NCBI GenBank assembly: GCA_002099365.1
Contig: MSED01000002.1
Span: 2,728,001-2,792,000 of the forward strand
From: Phialophora verrucosa
Lineage: Eukaryota > Ascomycota > Eurotiomycetes > Chaetothyriales > Herpotrichiellaceae
DNA length: 64,000 nt
Direction: 5' to 3'
Shown here: one piece after another, positions 1-10,642 of the stretch
How the letters are laid out: every line of letters starts with the position of its first letter
Position numbering within the stretch: the first letter of the stretch is position 1
The notes under the pieces: generated by a model
Told to the model about the DNA's origin: nothing
The model's database searches: none
The model's input: only the letters and a program-made list of their open reading frames with translations
Position numbers and translations under genes: made by a program

Positions 1-1394
1 AGCGACCTACTGACAACCGCAATCGGGATACGACGGTATGGATTGGGCTCGAGCATCTGATAGATCAGGCTGAGAAGTTTCGGCAGCTCCTTATCGCATG
101 CTTCATGCAGAAGTTCTTGCAGCCAAGTCGAGACCGCTGGCCTGACTTTACCATCCAGATGGAAGGCGGAGTCAGTAACTCGGATATCGATGCCATAGGT
201 TAATTTCCGTAGTTCACGAAACTTTGTAACGCTCCTGCTTTCGATGAAGGTTGCAGCTTCCGCAAGAATGCACCCCAGGCTCCATATATCTAGAGCGCGG
301 CCAACACTGCCGTTAGCCATATCAACCATATCGAAGGCCTCTGGGCCCAGGTAGTCGTCGTGACCGCCCTTCAACCTCGATTTCGAGTCTTGGTCGTCAC
401 GCTTCAGCCGCGAAAGCCCAAAGTCGGCAATGAGAAAAGTGCTCCCCTGCACAAGGATGTTCGGAGGTCTCAGATCGTGATGGTATCCAATCATACCAAA
501 CCCAGCATGGCCGTCTGGGAGAGAGAAGTGGTGAATCTGGGCTAGAGCATCGGCAATGCCGCCCATCCCAAGGTAGATACTATGAACGGGCAATTTGCGG
601 TCCTTTTCAAAAAGTTGAGCCAGATTCATGGGCACGTAAGAAAGAAGGAAGTTTTCCACACCGTGCTGTGCGTAGGAGCCCAGGAAAGGGATCAAGTTGG
701 GATGCTGCAAAGTTGCCAACGCTTCCAGGACAAAACGCTCATTAGTGACGCCGTGCTGCTTCTCTTGGATCTCCTTGCGAGCAACAATAGCTTCCTGCAT
801 ACAGATCAGTCCAAACCCTTCTGACATTCTTTTTGCTTCCAACTTGGGGAGAGGGATGCGCGTACATACCTCATCGTTGGCAACGAGATTGTGGCAAGTC
901 GGCTCCAGCCGAACCTTATACACCTTCGCAAAGCCGCCCTCATCGACCTCCGCGTCATCCAAAAACGGCAGCACCTCACGCGGCCCAAGTTCCCGATGGA
1001 TCTCCCCCTTATTCAAACAAACAGGCCATACCTCCTACTGCCGATTGACAAATTCCCGTGCCACTACGTCAGGCAAGAAATACAACCCCTCGACCTTGTA
1101 TAGCAGCCGTGAATCCGTCTCTCGACGATACAAGAACTCCACAATATACCTTTCGTACCCGGTTAGGAGTAGGACTGCGTAGATGAGCAAGGAAGAGTCT
1201 CGAATCAGCGACGACAATCGGCGGACGTCGTGCGTGCCGCCGGACAGCGACGGGATGGAAGTGGCGATGTGCGCGCGAATCCGGTCCAGAGTAAGGAACG
1301 CCTTCACGTGGTGGGGAGGGTAGAAGGACTTGCGTTCGCGGGCGCCACGCGACTCGACCTGCAGTCTCAACAGGCCTGCGCGAAGATCAGCCAT
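1..1394 (-). CDS. protein kinase-like protein, C-terminus cut by window edge
   Basis: Partial eukaryotic-type protein kinase. The first exon starts with the ATG at 1392-1394 and encodes a helical, charged N-terminal region of about 115 residues. A short intron lies around 1008-1060; its exact donor is unclear because several GT sites fit. The second exon is open to the window edge. It shows a glycine-loop-like GGFAKVYKV, a VARK lysine, a catalytic loop HHDLRPPN in place of the usual HRDxxxxN, the metal-binding DFG in IADFGLSR, a GPE in place of APE (YLGPEAF) and the helix F motif DIWSLGCILAE. The segments needed for catalysis are therefore present, so an active Ser/Thr kinase is likely. The N-terminal region resembles the leader of many fungal lineage-specific kinases; its function is unknown. 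The protein is complete at its N-terminus only. Confidence 0.82.
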
Positions 1395-2402
1395 GTTGAT
1401 GCGGCGACGGTGCTGGATGCGCGGCTTAGGTTTGCCAACGGTCTACGATGAGAGTCTGCCGAACAAATTGGACCAGCGATTGATCCTCTGAGGGGATACG
1501 GCACGTCTACGTAGAGTTGATATTGTCATTCGCGTGTTGTTGCCTGCTCGATGCCAATCACATAATATCGCTGGTAGTGTAAGGCTGGTGAGGCTGAGGG
1601 CTTAGCTTGTTAATATGGCTATCACATGCTCAGTGACAGATACAGCATAAAGGTCTTGGCAAATAACAAGGCCTGTAGGACTGGAGCCCGAACGGGAGCC
1701 TCCCTAATAGGCGAAGGAGTACGGTGGGAGCGGGCTAGAGCCGTGAGGGAGCAGAAGGGAGTGGAGGAGGAGAACGAAAGAGAGGAAGGGAGCGATTCGA
1801 CTAAATAGTCGTTAGCGCGAGAGCAAAGCGGCGAGGGATAAGTCAGCGAAATGACCCTGGGCGTCGACTGTTCGGGGATTATATATAAGCTGTGTTCCCA
1901 AACACAAGATCCCAACCCGCGGGATTATCATTTATGCGGATGGATATTACCTGACGTGGAGCGAGGACAGCCGTGATGAATCTATCATGAGGCGTGCCAT
2001 CCAGCAGCTGAGAATGGGCTTAAATGGGCGACGAGATGAGGGTATAGGAAATTGGATTATATGTACAGACCCAGGCAGGCCACGAAGTAGGATAGATTGG
2101 CAGCGTCAGCGAAATAGATACGTCGAGACTAGAACCATAACGAGTCACAGGCTCGTCACTCACACCTCCAGGTCATTGACATGTCTTTCGCTGTATCATC
2201 CACGCTGATACCAGTTGCAAGGAGCTACGCGTCCATGTGGAGTGGATGTGAATATGGATGTGGATGCGAATGAGATGTAGAGGTAGACATAACAAGGATA
2301 TACATTCAAGATGACTGTCTGTTCTATTGTGCGATCTTTTCTATACAGTGCATAAATTCCAAAACACAACCAATCAACCATTCGGTCGACGGACGTTGAC
2401 CA
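1395..2402. other. intergenic, kinase promoter side
   Basis: No supportable gene. On the minus strand about 1740-1800 is pyrimidine-rich, as is common in fungal promoters and 5' leaders, and fits the kinase transcribed leftward. An AT-rich TATA-like stretch (ATATATAA) sits near 1880-1888, about 490 bp upstream of the kinase ATG. The right half is also the 3' flank of the DHA1 transporter. Confidence 0.5.
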
Positions 2403-4043
2403 TCACACGAGTTGAGCTCCAGTATTTGAACTCACCCTCGCGATCGCCGGCTGCGGCTGCGGCTGCATCTGCACCTGGGCCTGTGCCTGTACCTGTACTT
2501 GCCTCTTCTCGACCATGGCCTCCTTCATGAACGGACTCCTCTGCCTCAGAGTGGGGCCCCAGAACAGGATCGCGACGGGGGCCAGACTGAGCACCAGAGC
2601 GAGGAAGCCCAGCAGACTGCTCGCCCACCGGGGACCCAGGTTCCCGTACATGGCCTGCGCAGCCAGGGGGAGGAAGGCGGAGAAGAGGTTCTCGCCCAGC
2701 ACGACGGCGGCGACCGCGCTGCCGGCGTACATGGCGTAGGCGTCGACGACGTAGTCTGCAATGGCCAGCACGACGACCTCGACGCCATACCCGACCATGG
2801 CGAGCCCGATAGCCGGCGCGATCCAGGGCACCGACGGCCATGCGGTCCAGCCATAGACGAACATGCCGCCGGCGACGCCGACGAAGCTGCCCACCACGCT
2901 GACATACAGGCGCGCCTCCGGGACGGGCGTGCCGGGGACTTCGACGTTGCGGGACGCCGAGTTGAAGTACAGGCGCGCCGAGACCAGGACGCCCGTCCAG
3001 CCCACGCACTCGCCCACCACGATGGCCGCCTGCACGTAGCCGGCTTGGCTGGCCGTCCAGCCGTACAGGGCCGAGAAGACCTGCTCCACGGACTGCGTGA
3101 ACAGGTAGACCGTGCCGACCATGAAGGCCGACCAGAGCGTGAAGGTGAAGAGGACGGGTTCGGTGAAGAGCATGCGTAAGGGCCGTCGCGTGCTGCGCGC
3201 CAGTTTGCGGGCCAGTGTTGTTTTAATGTCCTGGCCCTGGACCGTGCGATGGTGGCCGCCGCCCTCGCGCCGAAGCTTCACGGCCCGTCGGTGCAGGATG
3301 ATGGTGCCGCGGCTCTCCTGGAAGAAGAAGACGTAGACCGGGAACAAGGCCGAGTACCAGATGATTTGCATATACGAGATCCAGCGCCAGCCGAGGGTCT
3401 GGAAGATTACACCTGCGATCACGGGGCCCATGCTACTCCCGGCGAGATAGAGCGTCACGAACAGGGACATGGGGATCGTCCTGGCGCGGTCTCCTTCCCA
3501 GATGTTTCCGATCAGGGCGGCGGCGGTGTTGCTCAGCACCGAGACGCAGCCGCCGGTGAAGAACCGCGAGACGATGAGCGTGGCAAAGTTGGTGGCCACT
3601 GCCTGTGGGATGATGGACAGGATGAACACCACATACGTTGTCAGGAACGCCGGGCGGACGCCGAAGTCTTCCATCAGAGGGAGAATGACCAGGCCGGAGA
3701 GCCCGCCGCCTAGGGCCCAGCTCGTCACCGGCCAGTAGGAATTGGGGAATGTGGCGTCGCTGACGTGGAACTCATCGTTGATGGCCTCGTGCGCGACTGT
3801 GATCATCGTGCCGTTCAGGATGGTGGTGAACGTGGCCATAATGCCCACGGCGGTGATGGTCCATTTCTTGGAAGCCGACCAGTTGTACGGGTTTTCCGGG
3901 TCGTCGGGCAGCCAGTCTATGGTGTCTGTGTCTGTGTCGGGGAATGTGTTGGGCTCGTCCGACGAGGCGGATGTTGTGCTGGTTGTCGGAGCTCCATCTT
4001 GGATTGGAATGCCCTCCTTCGGTTCGTAGTCGAAGGCTGTCAT
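2403..4043 (-). CDS. MFS multidrug transporter, DHA1 family
   Basis: Single-exon gene for a 546-residue 12-helix major facilitator of the fungal drug:H+ antiporter-1 type, expected in the plasma membrane and exporting small toxic molecules. The Ser/Thr/Asp-rich cytosolic N-terminus leads into the family signature NPYNWSASKKW (residues 51-61). Helices follow, with a motif-A-like LMEDFGVRPAF (123-133) between helices 2 and 3 and SRFFTGG in helix 4. Helix 5 carries the antiporter-type GSSMGPVIAG. A long basic central loop (RRREGGGHHRTVQ region) separates the two six-helix halves. The C-terminal tail is an alternating Gln/Val/Pro low-complexity stretch. Length fits the family. The substrate cannot be read from sequence. 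The ATG at 4041-4043 is the natural start. Confidence 0.93.
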   Translation of the reverse strand: MTAFDYEPKEGIPIQDGAPTTSTTSASSDEPNTFPDTDTDTIDWLPDDPENPYNWSASKKWTITAVGIMATFTTILNGTMITVAHEAINDEFHVSDATFPNSYWPVTSWALGGGLSGLVILPLMEDFGVRPAFLTTYVVFILSIIPQAVATNFATLIVSRFFTGGCVSVLSNTAAALIGNIWEGDRARTIPMSLFVTLYLAGSSMGPVIAGVIFQTLGWRWISYMQIIWYSALFPVYVFFFQESRGTIILHRRAVKLRREGGGHHRTVQGQDIKTTLARKLARSTRRPLRMLFTEPVLFTFTLWSAFMVGTVYLFTQSVEQVFSALYGWTASQAGYVQAAIVVGECVGWTGVLVSARLYFNSASRNVEVPGTPVPEARLYVSVVGSFVGVAGGMFVYGWTAWPSVPWIAPAIGLAMVGYGVEVVVLAIADYVVDAYAMYAGSAVAAVVLGENLFSAFLPLAAQAMYGNLGPRWASSLLGFLALVLSLAPVAILFWGPTLRQRSPFMKEAMVEKRQVQVQAQAQVQMQPQPQPAIARVSSNTGAQLV

Positions 4044-4083
4044 CAGCCAAGTGATTACGTCGGCGTAGCAGACGTGTGCTGGT

Positions 4084-4106
4084 AAGGTGAGGTGAGGTGA
4101 GGTGAA
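4084..4106. repeat. GGTGA pentanucleotide microsatellite
   Basis: About four and a half copies of a GGTGA/AGGTG 5-mer lie some 40-60 bp upstream of the DHA1 transporter ATG, so probably in its 5' leader. A weaker similar tract (GGTAA copies) lies near 8676-8688. Confidence 0.8.
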
Positions 4107-4887
4107 GAGACAGACAGAGACTTTCCCATCGAAGGAGAAGATTCAAACGACGTGCGCGAATGATGGTTTTCCTTCGGAATGAAGAACTGGCGTCCAAACC
4201 TTTACGATACCAGTGCGTACGAAGAGAATCCCCAGCCCCTCCCCCGAAGGACCGTTTTCATTACCAATGTTGTCACCCTCACCGCCCGGAGAAGGCAGGA
4301 CTTGGTCGGACATGGACGAGACGGAAAATGGTCGCTTGGAATGACGAAAGGAAAGCGAAAAAATTGGTCAAAAATTGAACAAAAATCACCAAAATCTTAC
4401 CTAATTGATTCGCTGTTTTCCACCGCCCTGACGCCGAGACGAGATCTGACCCGTTTCTGCCGGTGCCAATGGCATGGACGAGGTTCCCAAGGCTTAATTG
4501 CCACGTGGCTCTCCCGCGCCAGCTTAATATATATTGTAGAAATCAAACTTGCTACGACAAAGGCCGATCTGGATAAACCTCGCAGATATACAACCGCCTG
4601 AGCTCGAGTGCTCCTTCAAATGCCAGGAAGAGGATGGTTTAGGTTGAGCCGGGCGACAGACGCTGTATCGATACCTGATTTCATGTTTGTTGAGCCACGA
4701 GAGGTCGTTCAGGGAACCTAACAATTCTTCCAAGGGAAACGTGATAAGATTCGTGTCTCATCGTTGACTGCGGTCGCCAGAAACCGAAGCCTTAAGCACG
4801 CTCATCAACTGCTCCGATACCACGCATCTGGAGGATTCTATATCTGCTGGGCCATGAAGACATCGCTACCTTGTCAACACCCTGGTT

Positions 4888-4970
4888 CTGATCAGACAGT
4901 TTGATTTAACACCACTGGCTCTGATCAGACAGTTTGATTTAACACCACTGGCTCTGATCAGACAGTTTGA
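4888..4970. repeat. 33-bp tandem repeat, 2.5 copies
   Basis: Two identical 33-bp units starting CTGATCAGACAGTTTGATTT at 4888-4920 and 4921-4953, followed by a 17-bp partial third copy at 4954-4970. The sequence just left of the array (AACACCCTGGTT at 4876-4887) is a diverged end of the same unit. Each copy contains the palindrome CTGATCAG. The identity of the copies points to recent duplication. It lies in a gene-free region. Confidence 0.93.
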
Positions 4971-5888
4971 CTATTCCGTCAATGTTGGGAACCCTGCCTG
5001 AGACGTCGTGCCGTCTTGCCTTAATTGTTCAGGGTTCGGGACAAAGCACACACCCCGCGATGGATCTGTAGCTCCCAGCTGACAGGAGCGCTTGTCCCAA
5101 AGTGAGGTCGGCTCTCCACTTAAGGTCGAGGATACATTGCCTTCAGTGACTCAGTGTCGTGATGATGATGTGGTCGAAAATTAACCATAACTTTTCGGAT
5201 CCTCAGCTCGCACGATGCTGCTCCACGAAGAATCATTCGGCCTCAGAGCATCATCGACAATTAGCTGCCGTCCAGGTGAAGTTGAAGGCCGAGTCCACAT
5301 GTCACGGACCATTGCCTTTACATCTAATCGCCTGAATGCTGGGCGCTTGTCACAAGCGAGGCTAACTTCCAAAAATCTGCGCGTGCCTATCCAGCAGACA
5401 TGTGTAGCCTCTGCGCAGCCAACAATGGTGTTTCATCGGTGCCACCAGAGAGGCTTTGGATCGACCCGAGGAACGTTTCCGGTGGTAGATGATGTAAGCC
5501 AGCACTCAAAGACGCCGCCATTCTCGAGTTGAAACGTAAGCTGCCCAAGCATCCCCTGCAGCAATCCCCATGCGTCGCCGCCCAATCACAGCTCTGGTGG
5601 TGGGCGTAAGGCTCGTTCTGTCGTGTTGGGGTCGACCGGTCTCCGCCCTTGGCCATCTCCTGTTCAAGCAACAGGTCGTGCAAGATCACGGTGAGGATGC
5701 CTTGAGATAACGCGGGGGGGATCCCGGCCGAGCCCGCGACTTTCGCGACAACGCACCATTATTTGGCTTTCACTCGATCCGTCGGTCTGTGGTGGCGGGA
5801 CCCCAATCACCTCTCCTGGGCGGAACGGTATGGGATGGTGAAGAAAATTTGTGGCCGAACCAAGCTCCGTGTGCAGCCGCCCGTGCAA

Positions 5889-7667
5889 TCATCTGCTGGG
5901 CCAGATCCTGGCGGCAAATTCCAGCACGACATCTCGCTGTGAATGCACATCGTAGAGAAACGCTGTCAACAAGTCTTCCAGCTCCCTTGCATTTGCCACA
6001 CCGATCTCGGTAGCTGCAGTCCTTGCAAGGTGCACGAACCAGTCAAGTTCCTCCTCTTCCACGCAACAGATACCCCCGAAGACGGAAATCCAAAGCAGGC
6101 AATCAGTGCGGGGTTGCCACAATGTTCCGAGATCTGTGTTTTCGAGCTTGGCATGTAAGGAAGAGACAGACCTCGATGCTGCCCGGCGACCTACAAGGGG
6201 TGAGCGAAGGATGGCGGTCCAGAAGGCTGCGACAATCCTCACGCTGTCGGCCTTATCGTCCATCTCGGAGTGAAGGGGCATCGAGAGCAACTTGTGCAGA
6301 ATGATTAGAGTCTGCCAACTGAACCACTGGTAGTATTCCTCCACGTAATGAGGGCTGCTGCTCAAGTAGACTGATACTCTGGCCACTTCCATCAAGTCCG
6401 CAATGCTCTCGGAAAGCACAATGCACTGGGGCGAGGTCTCCAATAATGCCTCCAGCATCGAGCCAGGTGGGAAGTGGTGTGGACTTTGCGACAAAATTTC
6501 TGATAATGTTTCCACTGGTAGTGGACCTGTATCCAGGGTCATGATAAGACGAGGTACACCGAGGCGTTTCAGCGCTGCAGTACAATCCAGGATGAACAAC
6601 ATCTCCAGTTGATAGGCGTCAAACGTGCTCAGGCCGCCGAGGGCTTCTACCATAGAGAGCAAGACTTGAAAATGAGGCTCAGCCGCTTCATCATTGTCGG
6701 AATGTATCCCTGCGGCATAGAGCCGGTGAATGTCCACGGCAGTGTGGTGGTCGAGCTGCCCGCTAGCGAGTTTGGCGCGGAGGGCTTGGATAGCTTTCGT
6801 CTTGAAGAATGTAGTCACCCTGTGTGTTTCTCCCTCCGGCACATTCGGTAGCAGTAGCCTGCCTTCTCGAGCAATCATTTGAGCCGCCGCGGTGGCTAGC
6901 AGTGCGTACATATGCGCCGGTTCTGCCATGCAGCCTTGCATGTCGGCATGTATTAGAGCAGCATGGCGGAAACGAGCTAGAGGCACTCTCTGCGTATCTT
7001 TCCAGAACTTCTCCGGAAGCATGACCGTGTTGTAGTGCTTTATCAGAGGCGGTGCCCATTGTTCAAGTGCTCGATGATTACTGGTGGGTGGACTCGAAAC
7101 TCTGGTCAATGGCATCGGTGGGCTGGTGAGCGCCCCTGGGTTTCTCGTGGAACGAGCAATGTTATAGCCGGACGGCGGTACATCGAAGTAATGACCCGAA
7201 CGATATGGCTGCGAGGCTCCATAGCCACTGCCTGTCTGTGAGGTGGCGGGGGGTGATGTTGGCGTGACTGCGAAAGGGTCAGAGAGGAGAGCTGAGAGAC
7301 GAGGATCCAGTGGACTCTGCGAGACAGACGGGGAACTTGTTGACTGGAACAACGGATCCCCCAGATCTATGCTCTGCAGGATGTCGAAGTAGCTCGCAGC
7401 GCCCGATAACCCTTCTGGAGGTAACGAACTGGCTGGCCCAGCGACTATAGGGCTGGGAGGAATGGAGCTCTGGCTGCTTGTCTGCGGGGCGGGATCAGAT
7501 TGCTCTCGCAGACGACGCTTGCGAGCGAAATTCTGACGTTGTACATGGCTCTGTTTCGTTCTGTCCAGTTCGGCATCCTTGGTGGTTCGGGTCACCGTTG
7601 AAGCGTCTTCATTGACGAACAAGAACTGGGAGTCGGGAGAATTTGATCGTTTCGCTTTCGGTGGCAT
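5889..7667 (-). CDS. fungal-specific transcription-factor-like protein (no zinc cluster)
   Basis: Single-exon gene, 592 residues from the ATG at 7665-7667. An upstream in-frame ATG at 7733 would add 22 residues, but the MPPKAKRS start is more typical. The N-terminus carries the signature of a large ascomycete family: an FVNED motif (about residues 16-20) followed by SHVQRQNFARKRRLR (about 39-53), a basic segment that may bind DNA or act as a nuclear signal. A Ser/Pro-rich linker follows, then an alpha-helical region from about residue 205 to the end that resembles the Fungal_trans_2 type activation/regulatory domain (HYNTVMLPEKFW, HADMQGCMAEPAHMYALLATAAAQM). No Cys-rich zinc cluster is present. 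Role as a regulator is inferred from the family; target genes are unknown. It is divergent from the cyclin gene across a 3-kb gap. Confidence 0.8.
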   Translation of the reverse strand: MPPKAKRSNSPDSQFLFVNEDASTVTRTTKDAELDRTKQSHVQRQNFARKRRLREQSDPAPQTSSQSSIPPSPIVAGPASSLPPEGLSGAASYFDILQSIDLGDPLFQSTSSPSVSQSPLDPRLSALLSDPFAVTPTSPPATSQTGSGYGASQPYRSGHYFDVPPSGYNIARSTRNPGALTSPPMPLTRVSSPPTSNHRALEQWAPPLIKHYNTVMLPEKFWKDTQRVPLARFRHAALIHADMQGCMAEPAHMYALLATAAAQMIAREGRLLLPNVPEGETHRVTTFFKTKAIQALRAKLASGQLDHHTAVDIHRLYAAGIHSDNDEAAEPHFQVLLSMVEALGGLSTFDAYQLEMLFILDCTAALKRLGVPRLIMTLDTGPLPVETLSEILSQSPHHFPPGSMLEALLETSPQCIVLSESIADLMEVARVSVYLSSSPHYVEEYYQWFSWQTLIILHKLLSMPLHSEMDDKADSVRIVAAFWTAILRSPLVGRRAASRSVSSLHAKLENTDLGTLWQPRTDCLLWISVFGGICCVEEEELDWFVHLARTAATEIGVANARELEDLLTAFLYDVHSQRDVVLEFAARIWPSR

Positions 7668-10642
7668 GACCCGCTGTTGGCTATCTCGAGTCCCTGGGCA
7701 GTTACTGACGAGGGGTGTGCGGCAAAGTCGCACTCAGATTAGGTAAAACCTAAGGCTGAGCTGACAGACTTTTCCGCGCGGCAGATCCCTGCGCGCAAAT
7801 GCTTCGAGACGACGACGCCGATCGAAATCGGACAGCAGGCGGATGATAGCGTCAGTCGATAAACGATGCAGGTGCCTGACTTCCAGGAATCGCAGGAGCT
7901 GGGGTTCGGTGGACTTGTGGCTTTCTCCTGATTGAGTTTAGGTTGCTGCTGATACATCGATTGTCGATGTTATTGGTATTTGGGACCCCGGAGAGCTGCA
8001 GCGTGTCGCCGCGCTTCGGCAAGGGACTCGCTTGCAGGTCGCTGGTATTATCGGATTGGCGCCGTCTTGCGGCTATGTCTTTCTTGAGCGAGACCTTGGT
8101 ATGCTTATAAGCTTGCTGGCCTTGCTGCAGGTCACGGCCTCGCAGCGCGCATATGCCAAAGGAGCTGATGCACCGATTCCAGTTTCTCTCTCATACAAAC
8201 TTGGAGCTTGGAGGGCCAGTGAACGATGTGCATAAATGTGAATTCGCCGCTGGACGGGACCGAGGCGAGTTGTATATCACGTTAGCTGTCCGGAAAACAG
8301 GATCAGGGGAGTGATCTGGTCGCGACACTCCGACCCGGTGCCATGTCTAGCCGGTCAAGGGGTATTTGAAAAAGCGAGCGCCACTAGTACGTGCGCCTGG
8401 ATGTTTAAGCCCTCTTCGATGTCTGCGATCCAGCCCCTTCTTTCCGACCTACCTGACAGAGTGGACAAAGTTGAGTCGTCTTCGCTTGGGCGGAGACTCA
8501 CCTGGTGACACACGGCCTGAGGAAGCATAGCGTGCCAGGAGGCCGCCTCGACTAAGGGTGGCATTGCATAATGGATGATCGCCGGAATGCAGATGATATG
8601 GCGCATGGCGAAGTCTGATCCGAGCGGCTGCAGGAAGGAGAGAAGCCGAATGCACCCAGCCGGGTGGTAAGATGAGGTAAGGTAAGGTCGCAAGGGAGCA
8701 CGAGCGAGCAAGCGTAAGGGAGAAAGTTCGCTGATCAGAGCTTCGGAAGCAAAGCGGGAGGCAGTCATCGCAGGTCGTGGGTGAGATAGAAAGCGAAGGA
8801 TGTGAGGTGTAAGGCGGTAGGCGGTGGAAGCGCTAGAATCTAGGAAGCTTCGAAATTGTTTACCACGGCTATCGATCCCTGTACTCTGCTAGCCGAGCCA
8901 AGGCATGGCGCACTGAGTTACCTCGAAGCTCGTACTTACTGGAAACTCCATTTTCGGTCAACCACTACTCGTATTGCGTGTTGTGCTTCTCCATGATCGC
9001 CCGAGTCGCAGCGGCCGTTCAAAATGGTCCGCGTCTCGGATGAGCGAAGTAACGACCGACGACTTTGACACTCGTACGTTACACAACCGGCCAATAGGCA
9101 TGAGATGTCGGGGGCTGCATGATCACTAAAGAGTCTCGGGGCCTTTACGGCGATGGACATGCCGAGCTACATGGCAAGTCGCGCTTAGCAACATACGTCA
9201 TTAGGCATGCCTTACCTAAGGGGGCGTCCACCGGCAGGATTATGGCCGACAACACCCAAGGCATGCCCAGATGGCCGTCGCCTATTGAGGCTTTCGAATG
9301 GCCTGAGCCCCTCGACCGAGGCTAATCAGCAGCCAACCGAGTCTTCGACAGGTTGACAGAGCTTACAACACCCTCCGCAAAATGCAGGTGGCCACGCTTG
9401 GGTTCTCTCGCAGTCAACGTGCGGCTTGGACATCTTTCGGAAATCATCCCCAGCCCAGTGAAGCTAGCCCGAAGATGGACTTTCCTGATCGCTAGCTGCA
9501 GTGAACGGGAATTCTAGGACCCGCTTCTAGAAAGTGTTTGTCCCGTTAAGCCCGTATTATCGGAATAGCAGGGATAAGCCTGGCACGGAAGAGTCCTCCT
9601 CGCGTTCGACAAGCGCCTTTTTTGGTCTTGTCCATGTCGTTTCGTACGGGATCTCAATGGGCCTTCGCTGGTGTCTATGCGGATTTGAGGGCAGAACACT
9701 AGCGGGCAGCATGACACGGCTCCGGATCCGACATCTGCGAACCGCAGAAGAGGGTTGCGTGAGTACTCGTAGAAGGACATACGTACGAGGTAAGAAGACT
9801 CATTCAGATATGGGTCCACATTGCAGAGAGATCCACAGAGTCTTTGAAGTCGCCAAGGCTATTTAAATGTTATTGTTGGCATACTGGAAGCCCATAGTGT
9901 AATCGGGCAGTCTAATGGCCCGGCATAAATCAGATCACTGGATGTCTCTGCGGTTATGAAATGATACAATCTCGAAGAAGGGAGTTACATCCTCTGCATG
10001 GCAAACTCTTGCGAACTACACCATGGTCAAGCCAGATGCATCTAGCCATTCCGAGTAGTAGTACTTGGAAGTTGGACACTCGCCACGTACGAGGACAAGA
10101 ATGGATGGGCATTGTTGAACTAGGGTACCCGGTAGTCTGGTCCGCCTCAGACAAAGCTCACTTGTCTTTTGCAAAGCTCCCAATCGATGGGGTCTATTGG
10201 CATAGTAAAGGGCGACAGCGGGCAGTCTGATGCTTATCATCAGCATGTGCTATGAAATAGAGGGCATCTCGTCACTTCCAAGCGATTGATGTTGTGATTG
10301 CGAGAGAATTCTCGACAAGTGGCGCTAATTTGAGCCTTACGCGACCCGCTCGACAGCCTTGCCTATGGGTCAACTTCCATCAAAGTTGGCCGCAAACTGC
10401 GCTGCGCTGTCCATCACCTCTAGTCCACCATCTTCCTCGCTTCTCGGTGTTCCACAGACCCTCGTGGTCATTCTTTACCCGACCCGCTAGTTGGTACCCA
10501 CCAGGGTTCGGCCGGACCTCGAATTCAGACCCAAATGTTGCCGTCGCGGTTTGAGGCATAGACCAAGTTCGGTCGCGCGGCGCTCACTTTCATCCGGACC
10601 GTTTTCGCTTCACACTCATACGAGTCCTTCGAAATACCCACG
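7668..10642. other. intergenic, about 3 kb, no gene seen
   Basis: Long shared upstream region between the divergent regulator (5889-7667, -) and cyclin (10643, +) genes. Open frames here, such as the 137-codon one at 8355-8768 on the minus strand, have no recognisable motif or clear codon pattern. I saw no tRNA box pair. It may hold long leaders or a noncoding transcript, but nothing in the sequence proves this. Confidence 0.45.

Larger units (their letters stand above)
4044..5888. other. intergenic, 1.8 kb, no gene seen
   Basis: Upstream region of the DHA1 transporter (-) and 3' flank of the regulator at 5889-7667. Only short open frames without recognisable protein content occur. It holds the GGTGA microsatellite next to the transporter start and the 33-bp tandem repeat at 4888-4970. 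Confidence 0.5.

Noticed and set aside
821..869. Possible second intron in the kinase gene (GTATGT...GTCAG)
   Set aside because: Removing it puts a stop in frame, while the unspliced sequence stays open and joins the kinase lobes smoothly.
8355..8768. 137-codon minus-strand frame with an ATG
   Set aside because: No domain, no conserved-looking segment, and repeated low-complexity GGTAA sequence inside; it reads as chance frame in a long promoter region.
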